Assembly (NCBI RefSeq): GCF_035918015.1
Contig: NZ_CP109132.1
Span: 5,890,001-5,954,000, forward strand
Source of the DNA: Streptomyces sp. NBC_01754
Lineage (GTDB): Bacteria; Actinomycetota; Actinomycetes; Streptomycetales; Streptomycetaceae
Direction of reading: 5' to 3'
Length of the DNA stretch: 64,000 nt
Part shown: positions 18,525 to 27,845 of the stretch, piece by piece
Layout of the letters: every line of letters begins with the position of its first letter
How positions within the stretch are numbered: position 1 is the first letter of the stretch
Position numbers and translations under genes: made by a program
Notes under the pieces: generated by a model
What the model was told of the DNA's origin: nothing
The model's input: the letters and a program-made list of their open reading frames with translations, nothing else
The model's database searches: none

Positions 18525-18821
18525 ATGGCAACGGATTACGACACCCCAAGGAAGACCGACGACGACGTCGATCAGGACAGCCTTGAGGAACTCAAGGCCC
18601 GTCGGAGCGACAAGACGGCGTCCGCCGTCGACGTCGACGAATTCGACGCGGCGGAAGGACTGGAGCTGCCCGGCGCGGACCTGTCCAACGAAGAACTGGC
18701 CGTGCGGGTGCTGCCCAAGCAGGCGGACGAGTTCACCTGCATGAGCTGCTTCCTCGTGCACCACCGCAGCCAGCTGGCACGCGAGAAGAACGGCCAGCCC
18801 ATCTGCCGCGACTGCGACTGA
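18525..18821 (+). CDS. DUF4193 zinc-ribbon protein
   Basis: A 98-residue actinobacterial protein of the DUF4193 family. The N-terminal two-thirds is acidic and disordered-looking. The C-terminus has two CxxC knuckles (CMSCFLVHHRSQ and CRDCD), a likely zinc ribbon. The leader GGGGGAGAGCGAC precedes ATG 18525. Homologs are very widely conserved in Streptomyces next to cutRS. The function is unknown; size and ribbon suggest an RNA-polymerase or nucleic-acid-associated factor, which is inference. Confidence 0.9.
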   Translation: MATDYDTPRKTDDDVDQDSLEELKARRSDKTASAVDVDEFDAAEGLELPGADLSNEELAVRVLPKQADEFTCMSCFLVHHRSQLAREKNGQPICRDCD

Positions 18822-18833
18822 GACCGGTCGGCC

Positions 18834-19790
18834 GTGGCAGGCGACACACCGTTCCGGAAACGGCGCCTGCGGCGCACCAAGTCATCGGAGGCACATCAGG
18901 GCGACCCGGGCCCGGCAGAAGGCGCTCGCGCGTCTGCCGAGCATCCGGCCGCCCTGTCGGCCTCCCCTGGCACATCCGACGACGAGCGAGGCCGACCGGC
19001 CTCGCTCGAAGCGGTCCGGGCGGCGGATCCGCCGCGGGCGCCCGGGCGGCAGGGCCCCGACGGGACCGCGAACCGGCCGGGCGGGGCGCGCGGCCTGGGA
19101 CGAAGCGTCCTCAAGGGAGGGGAGAGCGCCCGGGCGCTGGCGGGCCGGCCGGCCGACCGGATCATCGACCTGGCTCCCCGGGTCCCCGTGCGGGACCTGG
19201 CGACCCTGCGTGAACAGTTCCCCGGGCTCGGCCCGGAAGAGCTCGCCGACAGACTCGTCGCGGGGGCGTGCAACGCCACCGCCACCGTCGGAGCGGGCAT
19301 CGGGGCGGCCGTCATGATGCCCGTACCACCGGTCCTGCCGGCCGGACTCGCCGCCGAGATCACCGGTGTGGCCGCCGTCGAGATGAAGCTCGTCGCCGAG
19401 CTCCACGAGGTCTACGGCCGGCGCCCGCCGGGCGGCATCGCCCAGCGCGGCACCGCGTATCTGACGTCCTGGACCGAGGAACGCCGCATCGACGTGTCCC
19501 GCCCCACCACGCTCGACGCGGCACCGGGCGGCCGGACGAAGCGCGAACTGCGCCGGCGGATCACCAGGCGCATGACGCGTGACCTGCCGAACCTGATCCC
19601 GTTCCTGATCGGGGCCGCCGTCGGTGCGGTGATGAACCGCCGGGACACCCGGAAACTCGCCGACCGCGTCAGAAGCGACCTGCGGCGCGACCCGATCAGC
19701 TGGGACCGTCTCCCGCAGCCTGTCCCGTCGGAGCGGCCGGAGGCCCCCGTCAAGGAACTGCCCGAAAGGCCCGACGCCCCGGACCTCTGA
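18834..19790 (+). CDS. Conserved hypothetical protein with hydrophobic glycine-rich segments
   Basis: A 318-residue protein. The first 100 residues are low-complexity and rich in Ala, Pro, Arg and Gly. The core (about 105-260) contains a hydrophobic stretch (ATATVGAGIGAAVMMPVPPVLP) followed by EITGVAAVEMKLVAELHEVYG, and a second hydrophobic stretch (LPNLIPFLIGAAVGAVMN) that may insert into the membrane. GTG 18834 starts 12 bp after the DUF4193 stop, so the pair is an operon. I do not recognise a named domain with certainty. Confidence 0.75.
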   Translation: MAGDTPFRKRRLRRTKSSEAHQGDPGPAEGARASAEHPAALSASPGTSDDERGRPASLEAVRAADPPRAPGRQGPDGTANRPGGARGLGRSVLKGGESARALAGRPADRIIDLAPRVPVRDLATLREQFPGLGPEELADRLVAGACNATATVGAGIGAAVMMPVPPVLPAGLAAEITGVAAVEMKLVAELHEVYGRRPPGGIAQRGTAYLTSWTEERRIDVSRPTTLDAAPGGRTKRELRRRITRRMTRDLPNLIPFLIGAAVGAVMNRRDTRKLADRVRSDLRRDPISWDRLPQPVPSERPEAPVKELPERPDAPDL

Positions 19791-19822
19791 ACGTCCTGAG
19801 GGCCTGAGGACCGGGCGCGGTG

Positions 19823-20278
19823 TCAGGCGGGTACGGCCGCGAGCGCCGCCACCAGGGCCTGCGGCTCCCGGGTCGACAGATAGAGATACGGCGTCGGGTC
19901 GGCCGGATCCGTGACCTCGATCCGCACCGCCGTCGGGACGTAGCTCCGCAGCAGCATGAACGCGCGGGTGTCCGCCTTGTACGTCCGCCAGGCCCGTGCC
20001 TCCTCCGCCTCCAGCACCTCGGCGTCGCCGAGCGCCGAGAGCGGGATCCGGGCGTCCCCCGCGACGAGGGTGCCCGCCACGACCCGGATCCGCACGGAGC
20101 CGTAACCGCTGACGGCCATCGCCGACAGCACCGACCCGCCGGCCAGCCCGCCGAGCATGGGCAGGGTTCCCAGCGGCAGAAGCATCAGGGCGCAGGCGAT
20201 GCCGATCAGGAAGGCGATGAACCACCACGAGCGGGGCGCGGTGAGACGTTCGTCGAAAGGCGATGCGGAAGGCTGCAT
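19823..20278 (-). CDS. DUF3093 membrane protein
   Basis: A 151-residue protein with two closely spaced transmembrane helices near the N-terminus (about residues 18-58) and a soluble C-terminal domain containing the family signature RAWRTYKADTRAFMLLRSY and YLYLSTREP. ATG 20278 is the start that gives the family N-terminus. It is divergent from the thioesterase gene. In Streptomyces DUF3093 is usually next to dut, as here. Role unknown. Confidence 0.88.
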   Translation of the reverse strand: MQPSASPFDERLTAPRSWWFIAFLIGIACALMLLPLGTLPMLGGLAGGSVLSAMAVSGYGSVRIRVVAGTLVAGDARIPLSALGDAEVLEAEEARAWRTYKADTRAFMLLRSYVPTAVRIEVTDPADPTPYLYLSTREPQALVAALAAVPA

Positions 20279-20336
20279 GGAACCAAGCTTGGCACGGAGA
20301 ACCCCGGACAAGGCCGCGCGGGTAAGGTCTGCGCCT

Positions 20337-20921
20337 GTGAGTGGAACATCTGAAGGTCTGACACCGCCCGCCGACGCGGTGAAACCGGTCCGGCACCCCG
20401 ACGCTCCGCGGCCCGGCGACCCCCTCGGCTCGCATTACGAACACTGTTTCGGCTGTGGGGGTGCGCAGCCGCACGGGCTGCACCTCGAGGCGCGCGCCGG
20501 GGAGGGCGTGAGTGTCACCGCCGAGTTCACCGTGACCGCCGCCCACCAGGGCGCTCCCGGTCTCGCGCACGGCGGTGTCCTGGCCACGGCGCTCGACGAG
20601 ACCCTCGGTGCGCTGAGCTGGCTGCTACGGGGCATCGCGGTCACCGGGCGGCTGGAGACCGACTACCTCCGGCCGGTGCCGGTGGACACGGTGCTCTTCC
20701 TGGACGCCGAGGTCACGGCCGTGCACAAGCGGAAGATCTACTGCCGGGCGACCGGCCGGACCGGTGGCCCGAACGGCCCCGTCGCGGTCCGGGCGCGGGG
20801 CCTGTTCATCGAGGTCGAGATGGGCCACTTCACCGAGAACGGCCGGCCCGAGGACATCGACGCCGCCATGTCCGACCCGGACGCCGTCCGCCGTGCCCGC
20901 GCATTCGAGGTGAACCCGTGA
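20337..20921 (+). CDS. PaaI-family hotdog thioesterase
   Basis: A 194-residue acyl-CoA thioesterase-like protein. The hotdog fold core includes the conserved HGGVLATALDETLGAL helix and the FGCGGAQPHGLHL entry strand typical of this branch. GTG 20337 is the likely start; the ribosome-binding site is weak (AAGG). The stop overlaps the dut start by four bases (GTGA), so the two are co-translated. The acyl substrate is unknown. Confidence 0.86.
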   Translation: MSGTSEGLTPPADAVKPVRHPDAPRPGDPLGSHYEHCFGCGGAQPHGLHLEARAGEGVSVTAEFTVTAAHQGAPGLAHGGVLATALDETLGALSWLLRGIAVTGRLETDYLRPVPVDTVLFLDAEVTAVHKRKIYCRATGRTGGPNGPVAVRARGLFIEVEMGHFTENGRPEDIDAAMSDPDAVRRARAFEVNP

Positions 20922-21448
20922 CGCGTCCGCCCGTCGACGTACTCATCCGCCGGGTCGACCCGGACGTGCCGCTTCCGGCCTACGGGCACCCCGGCGACGC
21001 CGGTGCCGACCTGGTCACCACCGAGGCCGCCGAGCTCGCCCCGGGCGAGCGGACCGTACTGCCCACCGGGGTGTCGATCGCGCTCCCCGACGGCTACGCG
21101 GCCTTCGTGCACCCCCGTTCCGGCCTCGCGGCCCGCTGCGGACTGGCCCTGGTGAATGCTCCCGGGACGGTTGACGCCGGGTACCGTGGGGAGATCAAGG
21201 TGATCGTGGTCAACCTCGATCCGCGCGAGACCGTGCGGTTCGAGCGGTTCGACCGGATTGCCCAACTGGTCGTCCAGCAGGTCGAGAAGGTCCGCTTCCA
21301 CGAGGTGGCGGAACTCCCCGGTTCGGCGCGGGCCGAGGGAGGCTTCGGGTCCACCGGCGGTCATGCCGCCGTGGGCGGCGTCAGGGGCGGTAACACCCAG
21401 GGTGGGAACAGCTACGCTTCGGTCGTATCCGACCGGGAAGGACAGTGA
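20918..21448 (+). CDS. dut: dUTP diphosphatase
   Basis: Hydrolyses dUTP to dUMP and pyrophosphate, keeping uracil out of DNA and supplying dTMP synthesis. The 176-residue protein has all five trimeric dUTPase motifs: GDAGADL (residues 26-32), PRSGLA, GTVDAGYRGEI, RIAQLVV, and the C-terminal Gly-rich ARAEGGFGSTG arm that closes over the nucleotide. A 25-residue non-conserved tail follows. GTG 20918 overlaps the thioesterase stop. Confidence 0.96.
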   Translation: MTRPPVDVLIRRVDPDVPLPAYGHPGDAGADLVTTEAAELAPGERTVLPTGVSIALPDGYAAFVHPRSGLAARCGLALVNAPGTVDAGYRGEIKVIVVNLDPRETVRFERFDRIAQLVVQQVEKVRFHEVAELPGSARAEGGFGSTGGHAAVGGVRGGNTQGGNSYASVVSDREGQ

Positions 21449-21449
21449 C

Positions 21450-22220
21450 GTGTTCGGACGTCGCAAGAACAGTGGTGCCGCCAAGGAATCGGCGGACGAG
21501 GGGCGCGAGGCCGAGCAGGTCGTCGACGAGCTCGACGACTCCGACGCGGCCGCGGAGGGCCGCCGGACGAACCTTCCGCCGGCTCCCCGCCCGGACGGGC
21601 CGTGGGACCTCTCCGAGGTCTCCGGGCCCGGCGAGGGCCGAGTGGACCTGGGCGGTATCTTCGTGCCCGGTGTCGAGGGCATGGAGCTGCGGGTGGAGGT
21701 CGCCGGCGACGCGATCGTCGCGGCCACCGTCGTGCTGCGGGACAGCGCGATCCAGCTCCAGGCCTTCGCCGCCCCCAAGAAGGAGGGCATCTGGGGCGAG
21801 GTGCGCGAGGAGATCGCCTCGGGCATCACCCAGCAGGGCGGGATCATCGACGAGGTCGAGGGTCCGCTGGGCTGGGAGCTGCGCGCCCAGGTCCCCGTAC
21901 AGCTCCCGGACGGGACGAACGGCGTCCAGCTGGTCCGCTTCGTCGGCGTCGACGGCCCGCGCTGGTTCCTGCGCGGCGTGATCTCCGGCCAGGGCGCCGT
22001 GCAGCCGGCGGCCGCCGGACTGCTGGAGACGGTCTTCCGGGACACCGTGGTCGTCCGTGGCGACGGCCCGATGGCCCCCCGTGACCCGATCGTCCTCAAG
22101 CTTCCCGACGACGCCCAGATGGTGCCCGAGGGTGTGCAGCAGGAGGAGCAGGCCGGATCGAAGTTCTCCGGCGGCATGGGCCAGCTCCAGCGCGGCCCGG
22201 AGATCACCGAGGTGCGCTGA
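21450..22220 (+). CDS. DUF3710 family protein
   Basis: A 256-residue soluble actinobacterial protein of the DUF3710 family: a basic MFGRRKN start, an acidic linker, then a conserved domain (about residues 50-230; PWDLSEVSGPGEGRVDLGG...FVGVDGPRWFLRGVISG). GTG 21450 follows GGGAAGGACA, one base after the dut stop, so dut and this gene are coupled. In actinobacteria this gene is grouped with dut, an OB-fold protein and DUF3159; here kdpDE separates it from the last two. Function unknown. Confidence 0.92.
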   Translation: MFGRRKNSGAAKESADEGREAEQVVDELDDSDAAAEGRRTNLPPAPRPDGPWDLSEVSGPGEGRVDLGGIFVPGVEGMELRVEVAGDAIVAATVVLRDSAIQLQAFAAPKKEGIWGEVREEIASGITQQGGIIDEVEGPLGWELRAQVPVQLPDGTNGVQLVRFVGVDGPRWFLRGVISGQGAVQPAAAGLLETVFRDTVVVRGDGPMAPRDPIVLKLPDDAQMVPEGVQQEEQAGSKFSGGMGQLQRGPEITEVR

Positions 22221-22235
22221 CCCCGGCGCGGGATA

Positions 22236-22285
22236 CGGAGGCCGGTGGACCGCGTCCCGCGACGGGCGCGGTCCACCGGCCTCCG
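22236..22285 (+). terminator. Perfect 19-bp terminator hairpin after DUF3710 gene
   Basis: Arms 22236-22254 and 22267-22285 are exact reverse complements around a 12-base loop, 16 bases after the stop codon. It closes the thioesterase-dut-DUF3710 operon before kdpD. Confidence 0.9.
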
Positions 22286-22390
22286 CGCGTCCGTCCCGTC
22301 CCGGGGCCGGAGCCGTTCCGTTCCGTTCCGGGGTAGCTTCGGGCAGGACCGCCGTATCGGAGGCGGCGCTCGGAAGAAGACAGTGGGGCC

Positions 22391-24934
22391 ATGGCACGCG
22401 GCAAGCTTCGGATCTACCTGGGGGCGGCACCCGGCGTCGGCAAGACGTACGCGATGCTGTCCGAGGCCCACCGCCGGGTGGAGCGGGGAACGGACTGCGT
22501 CGTCGCCTTCGTCGAGCACCACGACCGCCCCCGCACCGAGGTGCTGCTGCACGGACTGGAGCAGATACGCCGCCGCGACATCGAGCACCGCTCCACCGTC
22601 TTCTCGGAGATGGACGTCGACGCGGTCCTGGAACGCGCCCCCGCGGTCGCCCTCGTCGACGAGCTCGCCCACACCAACGTGCCCGGCTCCCGCAACACCA
22701 AGCGCTGGCAGGACGTCGAGGAACTCCTGCGGGCCGGTATCGACGTCATCTCCACCGTCAACATCCAGCACCTGGAGTCCCTCGGGGACGTCGTCGAGTC
22801 CATAACCGGCGTACGGCAGCAGGAGACGATCCCCGACGAGGTCGGCCGCCGGGCCGACCAGATCGAGCTGGTCGACATGTCGCCCCAGGCGTTGCGCCGG
22901 CGCATGGCCCACGGCAACGTCTACCAGCCGGACCAGGTCGACGCCGCCCTGTCCAACTACTTCCGCCCCGGCAACCTCACCGCCCTGCGCGAGCTGGCCC
23001 TCCTCTGGGTCGCCGACCGGGCCGACGAATACCTCCAGCAGTACCGCGGCGAGCACGGCATCAGAACCCCCTGGCAGGCCCGTGAACGCATCGTCGTCGC
23101 GCTGACCGGCGGCCCCGAGGGCCGGACGCTCATCCGCCGCGCGTCCCGGATGGCCGCCAAGGGCTCCGGCAGCGAGATCATGGCCGTCTACATCGCCCGC
23201 AGCGACGGACTGACCTCCGCCTCACCCAAGGAACTCGCGGGCCAGCGCACCCTCGTCGAAGACCTCGGCGGCACCTTCCACCACGTCATCGGCGACGACA
23301 TCCCCTCCGCGCTCCTCGCCTTCGCCCGGGGGGTGGACGCCACCCAGATCGTGCTCGGCTCCAGCCGCCGCAAGACCTGGCAGTACGTCTACGGGCCCGG
23401 CGTCGGCGCCACCGTGGCGCGTGAGTCGGGACCCGACCTCGACGTCCACATCGTCACGCACGAAGCGGTGGCCAAGGGCCGCGGACTGCCCATCGCCCGT
23501 GGCGCGCGGCTCGGCCGCACCCGGATCCTGTGGGGATGGGCGGTCGGCGTCGGAGCCCCGGCCTCGCTGGCGGTGCTCCTGCGCGGCATGGAGAACGGCC
23601 CGGGCCTCGCCAACGACGTACTGCTCTTCCTCTTCATGACCGTCACGGCGGCGCTGCTCGGCGGACTGGCACCCGCGCTGGCCTCCGCCGCCGTCGGCTC
23701 GCTGCTCCTGAACTACTGGTTCACCCCGCCCACCCACACCCTGACCGTGCAGGACCCGGAGAACTTCGTCGCCATCGTGATCTTCTTCGCGGTGGCGGTG
23801 GCGGTCGCCTCGGTGGTGGACCTGGCGGCCCGCCGTACCCACCAGGCGGCCCGGCTGCGGGCCGAGTCGGAGATCCTCTCCGCCCTGGCCGGCAGCGTGC
23901 TGCGCGGGGAGACGGCCCTGGGCGCCCTGCTGGAGCGGGTACGCGAGACCTTCGCCATGGAATCCGTCGCCCTGCTGGAACGGCAGAGCGAGGTCGAGCC
24001 CTGGACCCGCGCCGGATCCGTGGGGCCCGCGCCGGTGGACCGGCCCGACGACGCGGACGTGGACATGCCGGTCGGCGACCATATGGCGCTGGCGCTCTCC
24101 GGCCGGATGCTGCCCGCCGAGGACCGCCGGGTGCTCGGCGCGTTCGCCGCGCAGGCCGCCGTCGTACTCGACCGCCAGCGGCTGGTGGACGAGGCCGAGG
24201 CGGCCCGGCGCCTCGCCGAGGGGAACCGCATCCGGACCGCGCTGCTCGCCGCCGTCAGCCACGACCTGCGCACACCGCTCGCCGCCATCAAGGCCGCGGT
24301 CAGCTCCCTGCGCTCCGACGACGTGGCCTGGTCCGAGGAGGACGAGGCGGAGTTCCTTGCCGCCATCGAGGACGGTGCCGACCGGCTGGACCACCTCGTC
24401 GGCAATCTACTCGACATGTCCCGGCTCCAGACCGGCACCGTCACCCCGCTGATCAGGGAGATCGATCTCGACGAGGTCGTGCCCATGGCGCTCGGCGGCG
24501 TACCGGAGGGCAGCGTCGAGCTGGACATCCCGGAGACGCTGCCCATGGTCGCCGTCGACCCCGGACTGCTGGAGCGGGCCGTCGCCAACATCGTCGAGAA
24601 CGCCGTCAAGTACAGTCCCGGCCGGGCACGCGTCACCGTCGCCGCCAGCGCCCTGGGCGAACGGGTCGAACTGCGGGTCGCCGACCGTGGCCGGGGCGTT
24701 CCCGACGAGGCCAAGGACCGCATCTTCGAACCGTTCCAGCGGTACGGCGACGCACCGCGCGGTGCGGGAGTGGGCCTCGGGCTCGCCGTCGCCCGCGGGT
24801 TCGCCGAGTCCATGGGCGGCACCCTGGACGCCGAGGACACCCCGGGGGGCGGGCTCACCATGGTCCTCACACTCAAGGCGGTGCCCGGCCGGCCCCGAGC
24901 CGGTCCCGGGACACCGGCACCGGCCGCCCCGTGA
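22391..24934 (+). CDS. kdpD: Osmosensitive K+ sensor histidine kinase KdpD
   Basis: An 847-residue sensor kinase with full KdpD architecture. The N-terminal KdpD domain has a Walker A motif (GAAPGVGKT, residues 11-19) and DELAHTN. A universal-stress-protein domain spans about 225-365, then a DUF4118 membrane block of four helices (about 375-480). A GAF-like region follows, then HisKA with H624 (VSHDLRTPL) and HATPase_c with GVGLGLAVARG. The Usp domain of KdpD is a known c-di-AMP receptor in other bacteria. KdpE follows 65 bp downstream. No kdpFABC is in this window, so the regulated genes lie elsewhere or are the nearby K+ genes. Confidence 0.95.
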   Translation: MARGKLRIYLGAAPGVGKTYAMLSEAHRRVERGTDCVVAFVEHHDRPRTEVLLHGLEQIRRRDIEHRSTVFSEMDVDAVLERAPAVALVDELAHTNVPGSRNTKRWQDVEELLRAGIDVISTVNIQHLESLGDVVESITGVRQQETIPDEVGRRADQIELVDMSPQALRRRMAHGNVYQPDQVDAALSNYFRPGNLTALRELALLWVADRADEYLQQYRGEHGIRTPWQARERIVVALTGGPEGRTLIRRASRMAAKGSGSEIMAVYIARSDGLTSASPKELAGQRTLVEDLGGTFHHVIGDDIPSALLAFARGVDATQIVLGSSRRKTWQYVYGPGVGATVARESGPDLDVHIVTHEAVAKGRGLPIARGARLGRTRILWGWAVGVGAPASLAVLLRGMENGPGLANDVLLFLFMTVTAALLGGLAPALASAAVGSLLLNYWFTPPTHTLTVQDPENFVAIVIFFAVAVAVASVVDLAARRTHQAARLRAESEILSALAGSVLRGETALGALLERVRETFAMESVALLERQSEVEPWTRAGSVGPAPVDRPDDADVDMPVGDHMALALSGRMLPAEDRRVLGAFAAQAAVVLDRQRLVDEAEAARRLAEGNRIRTALLAAVSHDLRTPLAAIKAAVSSLRSDDVAWSEEDEAEFLAAIEDGADRLDHLVGNLLDMSRLQTGTVTPLIREIDLDEVVPMALGGVPEGSVELDIPETLPMVAVDPGLLERAVANIVENAVKYSPGRARVTVAASALGERVELRVADRGRGVPDEAKDRIFEPFQRYGDAPRGAGVGLGLAVARGFAESMGGTLDAEDTPGGGLTMVLTLKAVPGRPRAGPGTPAPAAP

Positions 24935-24999
24935 GGCTCCCAGAGGCCCCGGACGCGGCCGTTCCCCCGTACACACTTCTCCGGAAAGGCAGGGCCCCG

Positions 25000-25692
25000 A
25001 TGACCCGGGTGCTGGTGGTCGAAGACGAACCGCAGATCGTACGCGCCCTCGTGATCAACCTGAAGGCGCGCGGATACGAGGTGGACGCGGCGCCCGACGG
25101 GGCGACCGCCCTGCAGCTCGCCGCCTCCCGTCACCCGGACGTCGTCGTCCTGGACCTGGGGCTGCCGGACATGGACGGTGTCGAGGTGATCAGAGGACTG
25201 CGCGCCTGGACCCGCGTCCCGGTCCTCGTGCTGTCCGCCCGACACACCTCCGACGAGAAGGTCGGAGCCCTGGACGCCGGGGCCGACGACTACGTCACCA
25301 AGCCGTTCGGGATGGACGAACTGCTGGCGAGGCTGCGCGCCGCGGTACGCCGGGCCGAACCGGTCGGCCAGGACGGCACCGACGACCTGGTGGTGGTGGA
25401 GACCGAGGGGTTCACCGTGGACCTGGCCGCGAAGAAGGTGAACCGGCGGGGCCGCGACGTGCGGCTGACCCCCACCGAGTGGCACCTGCTGGAGGTGCTC
25501 GTCCGCAACGGCGGCCGGCTCGTCAGCCAGAAACAGCTGCTCCAGGAGGTCTGGGGGCCTTCGTACGGCACCGAGACCAACTACCTGCGGGTCTACATGG
25601 CCCAGCTCCGCCGCAAGCTGGAGGCCGATCCCTCGCACCCCCGGCACTTCGTGACCGAGCCGGGCATGGGATACCGGTTCGAGCGGGGGTGA
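25000..25692 (+). CDS. kdpE: Response regulator KdpE
   Basis: A 230-residue OmpR-family regulator: receiver with E9/D10, phospho-site D52 (VVLDLGLPDMDG) and KPFGMDELLARLRA, then a winged-helix domain with LTPTEWHLLEVLVRNGG and TNYLRVYMAQLRRKLE, a KdpE hallmark. ATG 25000 follows GGAAAGGCAGG. It is the partner of the kinase just upstream and would activate K+ uptake genes on low K+ or osmotic stress. Confidence 0.95.
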   Translation: MTRVLVVEDEPQIVRALVINLKARGYEVDAAPDGATALQLAASRHPDVVVLDLGLPDMDGVEVIRGLRAWTRVPVLVLSARHTSDEKVGALDAGADDYVTKPFGMDELLARLRAAVRRAEPVGQDGTDDLVVVETEGFTVDLAAKKVNRRGRDVRLTPTEWHLLEVLVRNGGRLVSQKQLLQEVWGPSYGTETNYLRVYMAQLRRKLEADPSHPRHFVTEPGMGYRFERG

Positions 25693-25833
25693 CGCGGCCG
25701 GACCCCGGCGCGACCACTTCGCCGGAGGCCGGTTCCCCGGGGCTCCGCGGTCTTCCAGGGGGCTCCGCGGGTCCTCCGTCCGGGTGATCCACCAGGGCCG
25801 CCCCGCACCCCCGCCGACCGGTACCCTTCGGGT

Positions 25834-26250
25834 ATGAGAGCTGTTCCCCGATCCGAGAGGTCAGGCAGGGCGGAGAGGCCGTCCGGCCGCTTCCGCCGCA
25901 TGCTCGACCGGCTCTCCAGCTCCCAGGAGGACCTGGAGTCCGAGGAGCTGCGGGAGGACACGCAGGCCTCCGGGTGCACGCGTATCGCCGAATGCACGGA
26001 CCGCCAGATCGTCAAGGTGACTGGTACCTTGCGGACGGTCACCCTGCGCCCGCGTGCCGGAGTGCCCGCCCTGGAGGCGGAGCTCTTCGACGGCACCGCG
26101 CCGCTCGACGTGGTCTGGCTGGGACGGCGTTCCATCGTCGGCATCGAGCCGGGCCGCAAGCTCATAGCCTCGGGCCGTATCGCCATGAGCCACGGGCGCC
26201 GGGTGCTGTTCAACCCCACATACGAACTCCGACCGCTCGGCAAGGAGTAG
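25834..26250 (+). CDS. OB-fold nucleic-acid-binding domain protein
   Basis: A 138-residue protein. After a basic N-terminus it has an OB-fold like that of aspartyl-tRNA synthetase and RecG anticodon/ssDNA modules (VKVTGTLRTVTLRP...LEAELFDGTAPLDVVWLGRR...GRKLIASGRI). It is part of the conserved DUF3710/OB-fold/DUF3159 group of actinobacteria. ATG 25834 is used. The stop lies three bases before the DUF3159 start, so the two are co-expressed. No specific ligand is known to me. Confidence 0.88.
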   Translation: MRAVPRSERSGRAERPSGRFRRMLDRLSSSQEDLESEELREDTQASGCTRIAECTDRQIVKVTGTLRTVTLRPRAGVPALEAELFDGTAPLDVVWLGRRSIVGIEPGRKLIASGRIAMSHGRRVLFNPTYELRPLGKE

Positions 26251-26253
26251 CCG

Positions 26254-27027
26254 GTGACGTCTCTTGACAAGCCGACGTCCGACACGGACCAGCCCCACCT
26301 CACCGACCAGCAGACCGCCGAGGCGAAGGCGGTCACCGAGGCCGCGCTCTTCGAGGCCTTCGGCGGCGTGCGCGGCATGGTGGAGACAGTCCTGCCCGGG
26401 CTGCTCTTCGTCACGATGTACACGATCAACCCGAACCTGCACGTCTCGGCGATCGCCGCCCTGGCGATGTCGCTGCTCCTGGTCGCCGTACGCCTGGTCC
26501 GCCGCGACACCGTCAAGCACGCCTTCAGCGGTGTCTTCGGAGTGGCCTTCGGTGTGGTCTTCGCGACCATGACGGGGAACGCCAAGGCCTTCTACCTCCC
26601 GGGCATGCTCTACACGCTCGGCCTGGCCCTCGCCTACCTGATCACCACCCTCGCCGGGATGCCGCTGATCGGCCTCATCCTCGGACCGGTCTTCAAGGAG
26701 AACCTCTCCTGGCGCACCAGGAACCCGGGCAGGAAGAAGGCGTACGCCAAGGCAAGCTACGCCTGGGGGCTCATCCTCCTCGCGAAGTGCGCGATCCTCT
26801 TCCCGCTGTACCTGTGGGCCGACACCACCCAGCTGGGCTGGGTACTGGTCTCCCTCAAGATCCCGCCGTTCCTGCTCGCGGTGTACCTGACCTGGGTCTT
26901 CCTCGCCAAGGCGCCGCCGCCCATCGACGTCTTCGCCGAGATGGAGGCGGAGGAGGAGGCCGAGAAGGCCCGTAAGGCCGCCGCGACGGGCACCCCGGCC
27001 CCCGAGCCCCGCGGCCACGAGGGCTGA
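26254..27027 (+). CDS. DUF3159 membrane protein
   Basis: A 257-residue integral membrane protein with about six helices between residues 45 and 225 and soluble acidic ends. The family signature FEAFGGVRGMVETVLPGLLFV opens the membrane part, and NPGRKKAYAKASYAWGLILLAKCAI marks the second half. GTG 26254 lies just after the OB-fold gene. DUF3159 sits in a membrane-protein clan related to septation and intrinsic membrane proteins; its own role is unknown. Confidence 0.9.
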   Translation: MTSLDKPTSDTDQPHLTDQQTAEAKAVTEAALFEAFGGVRGMVETVLPGLLFVTMYTINPNLHVSAIAALAMSLLLVAVRLVRRDTVKHAFSGVFGVAFGVVFATMTGNAKAFYLPGMLYTLGLALAYLITTLAGMPLIGLILGPVFKENLSWRTRNPGRKKAYAKASYAWGLILLAKCAILFPLYLWADTTQLGWVLVSLKIPPFLLAVYLTWVFLAKAPPPIDVFAEMEAEEEAEKARKAAATGTPAPEPRGHEG

Positions 27028-27055
27028 CGGCCACAGGCCCCACCGGCACGGACGC

Positions 27056-27094
27056 CGAAGGACCCGGACCGCGCGTCACGGTCCGGGTCCTTCG
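27056..27094. terminator. Bidirectional terminator hairpin
   Basis: A perfect 16-bp stem (27056-27071 with 27079-27094) and seven-base loop between the convergent DUF3159 and TrkA-like genes. Confidence 0.9.
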
Positions 27095-27167
27095 CGTGGC
27101 CTCCGTACGCCGGCGGCCCCGCGTACGTACGTCACGGACACATCTTGTGCGTCGCGGGCGGGCCGCC

Positions 27168-27845
27168 TCAGCCGCCGGACGGCTCCCGGCGGACCGACAG
27201 CAGATCCTCCAGCTGCTCCTCGCGCGCCTGGGCCGCCACGAACAGCAACTCGTCACCGGCCTCCAGGGTCTCCTCCGGGCTCGGCGTCAGGACGCGCGTA
27301 CCGCGGATGATGGTGACCAGCGAGGTGTCCTCCGGCCAGGCCACGTCGCCGACCCGGGTGCCGGCCAGCGCCGACTCCGGGGGCAGGGTGAGCTCCACCA
27401 GGTTGGCGTCGCCGTGGCTGAAGCGCAGCAGCCGGACCAGATCGCCGACGCTCACCGCCTCCTCCACCAGGGCGGACATCAGCCGCGGTGTGGAGACCGC
27501 GACGTCGACCCCCCAGGACTCGTTGAACAGCCACTCGTTCTTCGGGTTGTTGACCCGGGCCACGACCCGCGGAACGCCGTACTCGGTCTTGGCGAGCAGC
27601 GAGACGACCAGGTTGACCTTGTCGTCGCCGGTCGCGGCGATCACGACGTTGCACCGCTGGAGCGCCGCCTCGTCGAGCGAGGTGATCTCGCAGGCGTCCG
27701 CGAGCAGCCACTCGGCCATCGGCACCCGCTCCACCGAGATGGCGGTGGGCGCCTTGTCGATGAGCAGCACCTCGTGGCCGTTCTCCAGGAGCTCGGCCGC
27801 GATGGAACGACCCACCGCGCCCGCCCCGGCAATCGACACGCGCAT
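27168..27845 (-). CDS. TrkA/KtrA-type potassium channel regulatory subunit (RCK)
   Basis: A 225-residue cytoplasmic protein with an N-terminal Rossmann RCK_N domain (VSIAGAGAVGRSIA, NAD-binding glycine loop, residues 4-15) and an RCK_C (TrkA_C) domain from about residue 145. Such proteins gate a K+ channel or transporter in response to nucleotides or c-di-AMP. ATG 27845 overlaps the stop of the preceding RCK gene by one base (TGATG). No Trk/Ktr membrane subunit is adjacent; the divergent KimA-like transporter is the nearest membrane candidate. Confidence 0.92.
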   Translation of the reverse strand: MRVSIAGAGAVGRSIAAELLENGHEVLLIDKAPTAISVERVPMAEWLLADACEITSLDEAALQRCNVVIAATGDDKVNLVVSLLAKTEYGVPRVVARVNNPKNEWLFNESWGVDVAVSTPRLMSALVEEAVSVGDLVRLLRFSHGDANLVELTLPPESALAGTRVGDVAWPEDTSLVTIIRGTRVLTPSPEETLEAGDELLFVAAQAREEQLEDLLSVRREPSGG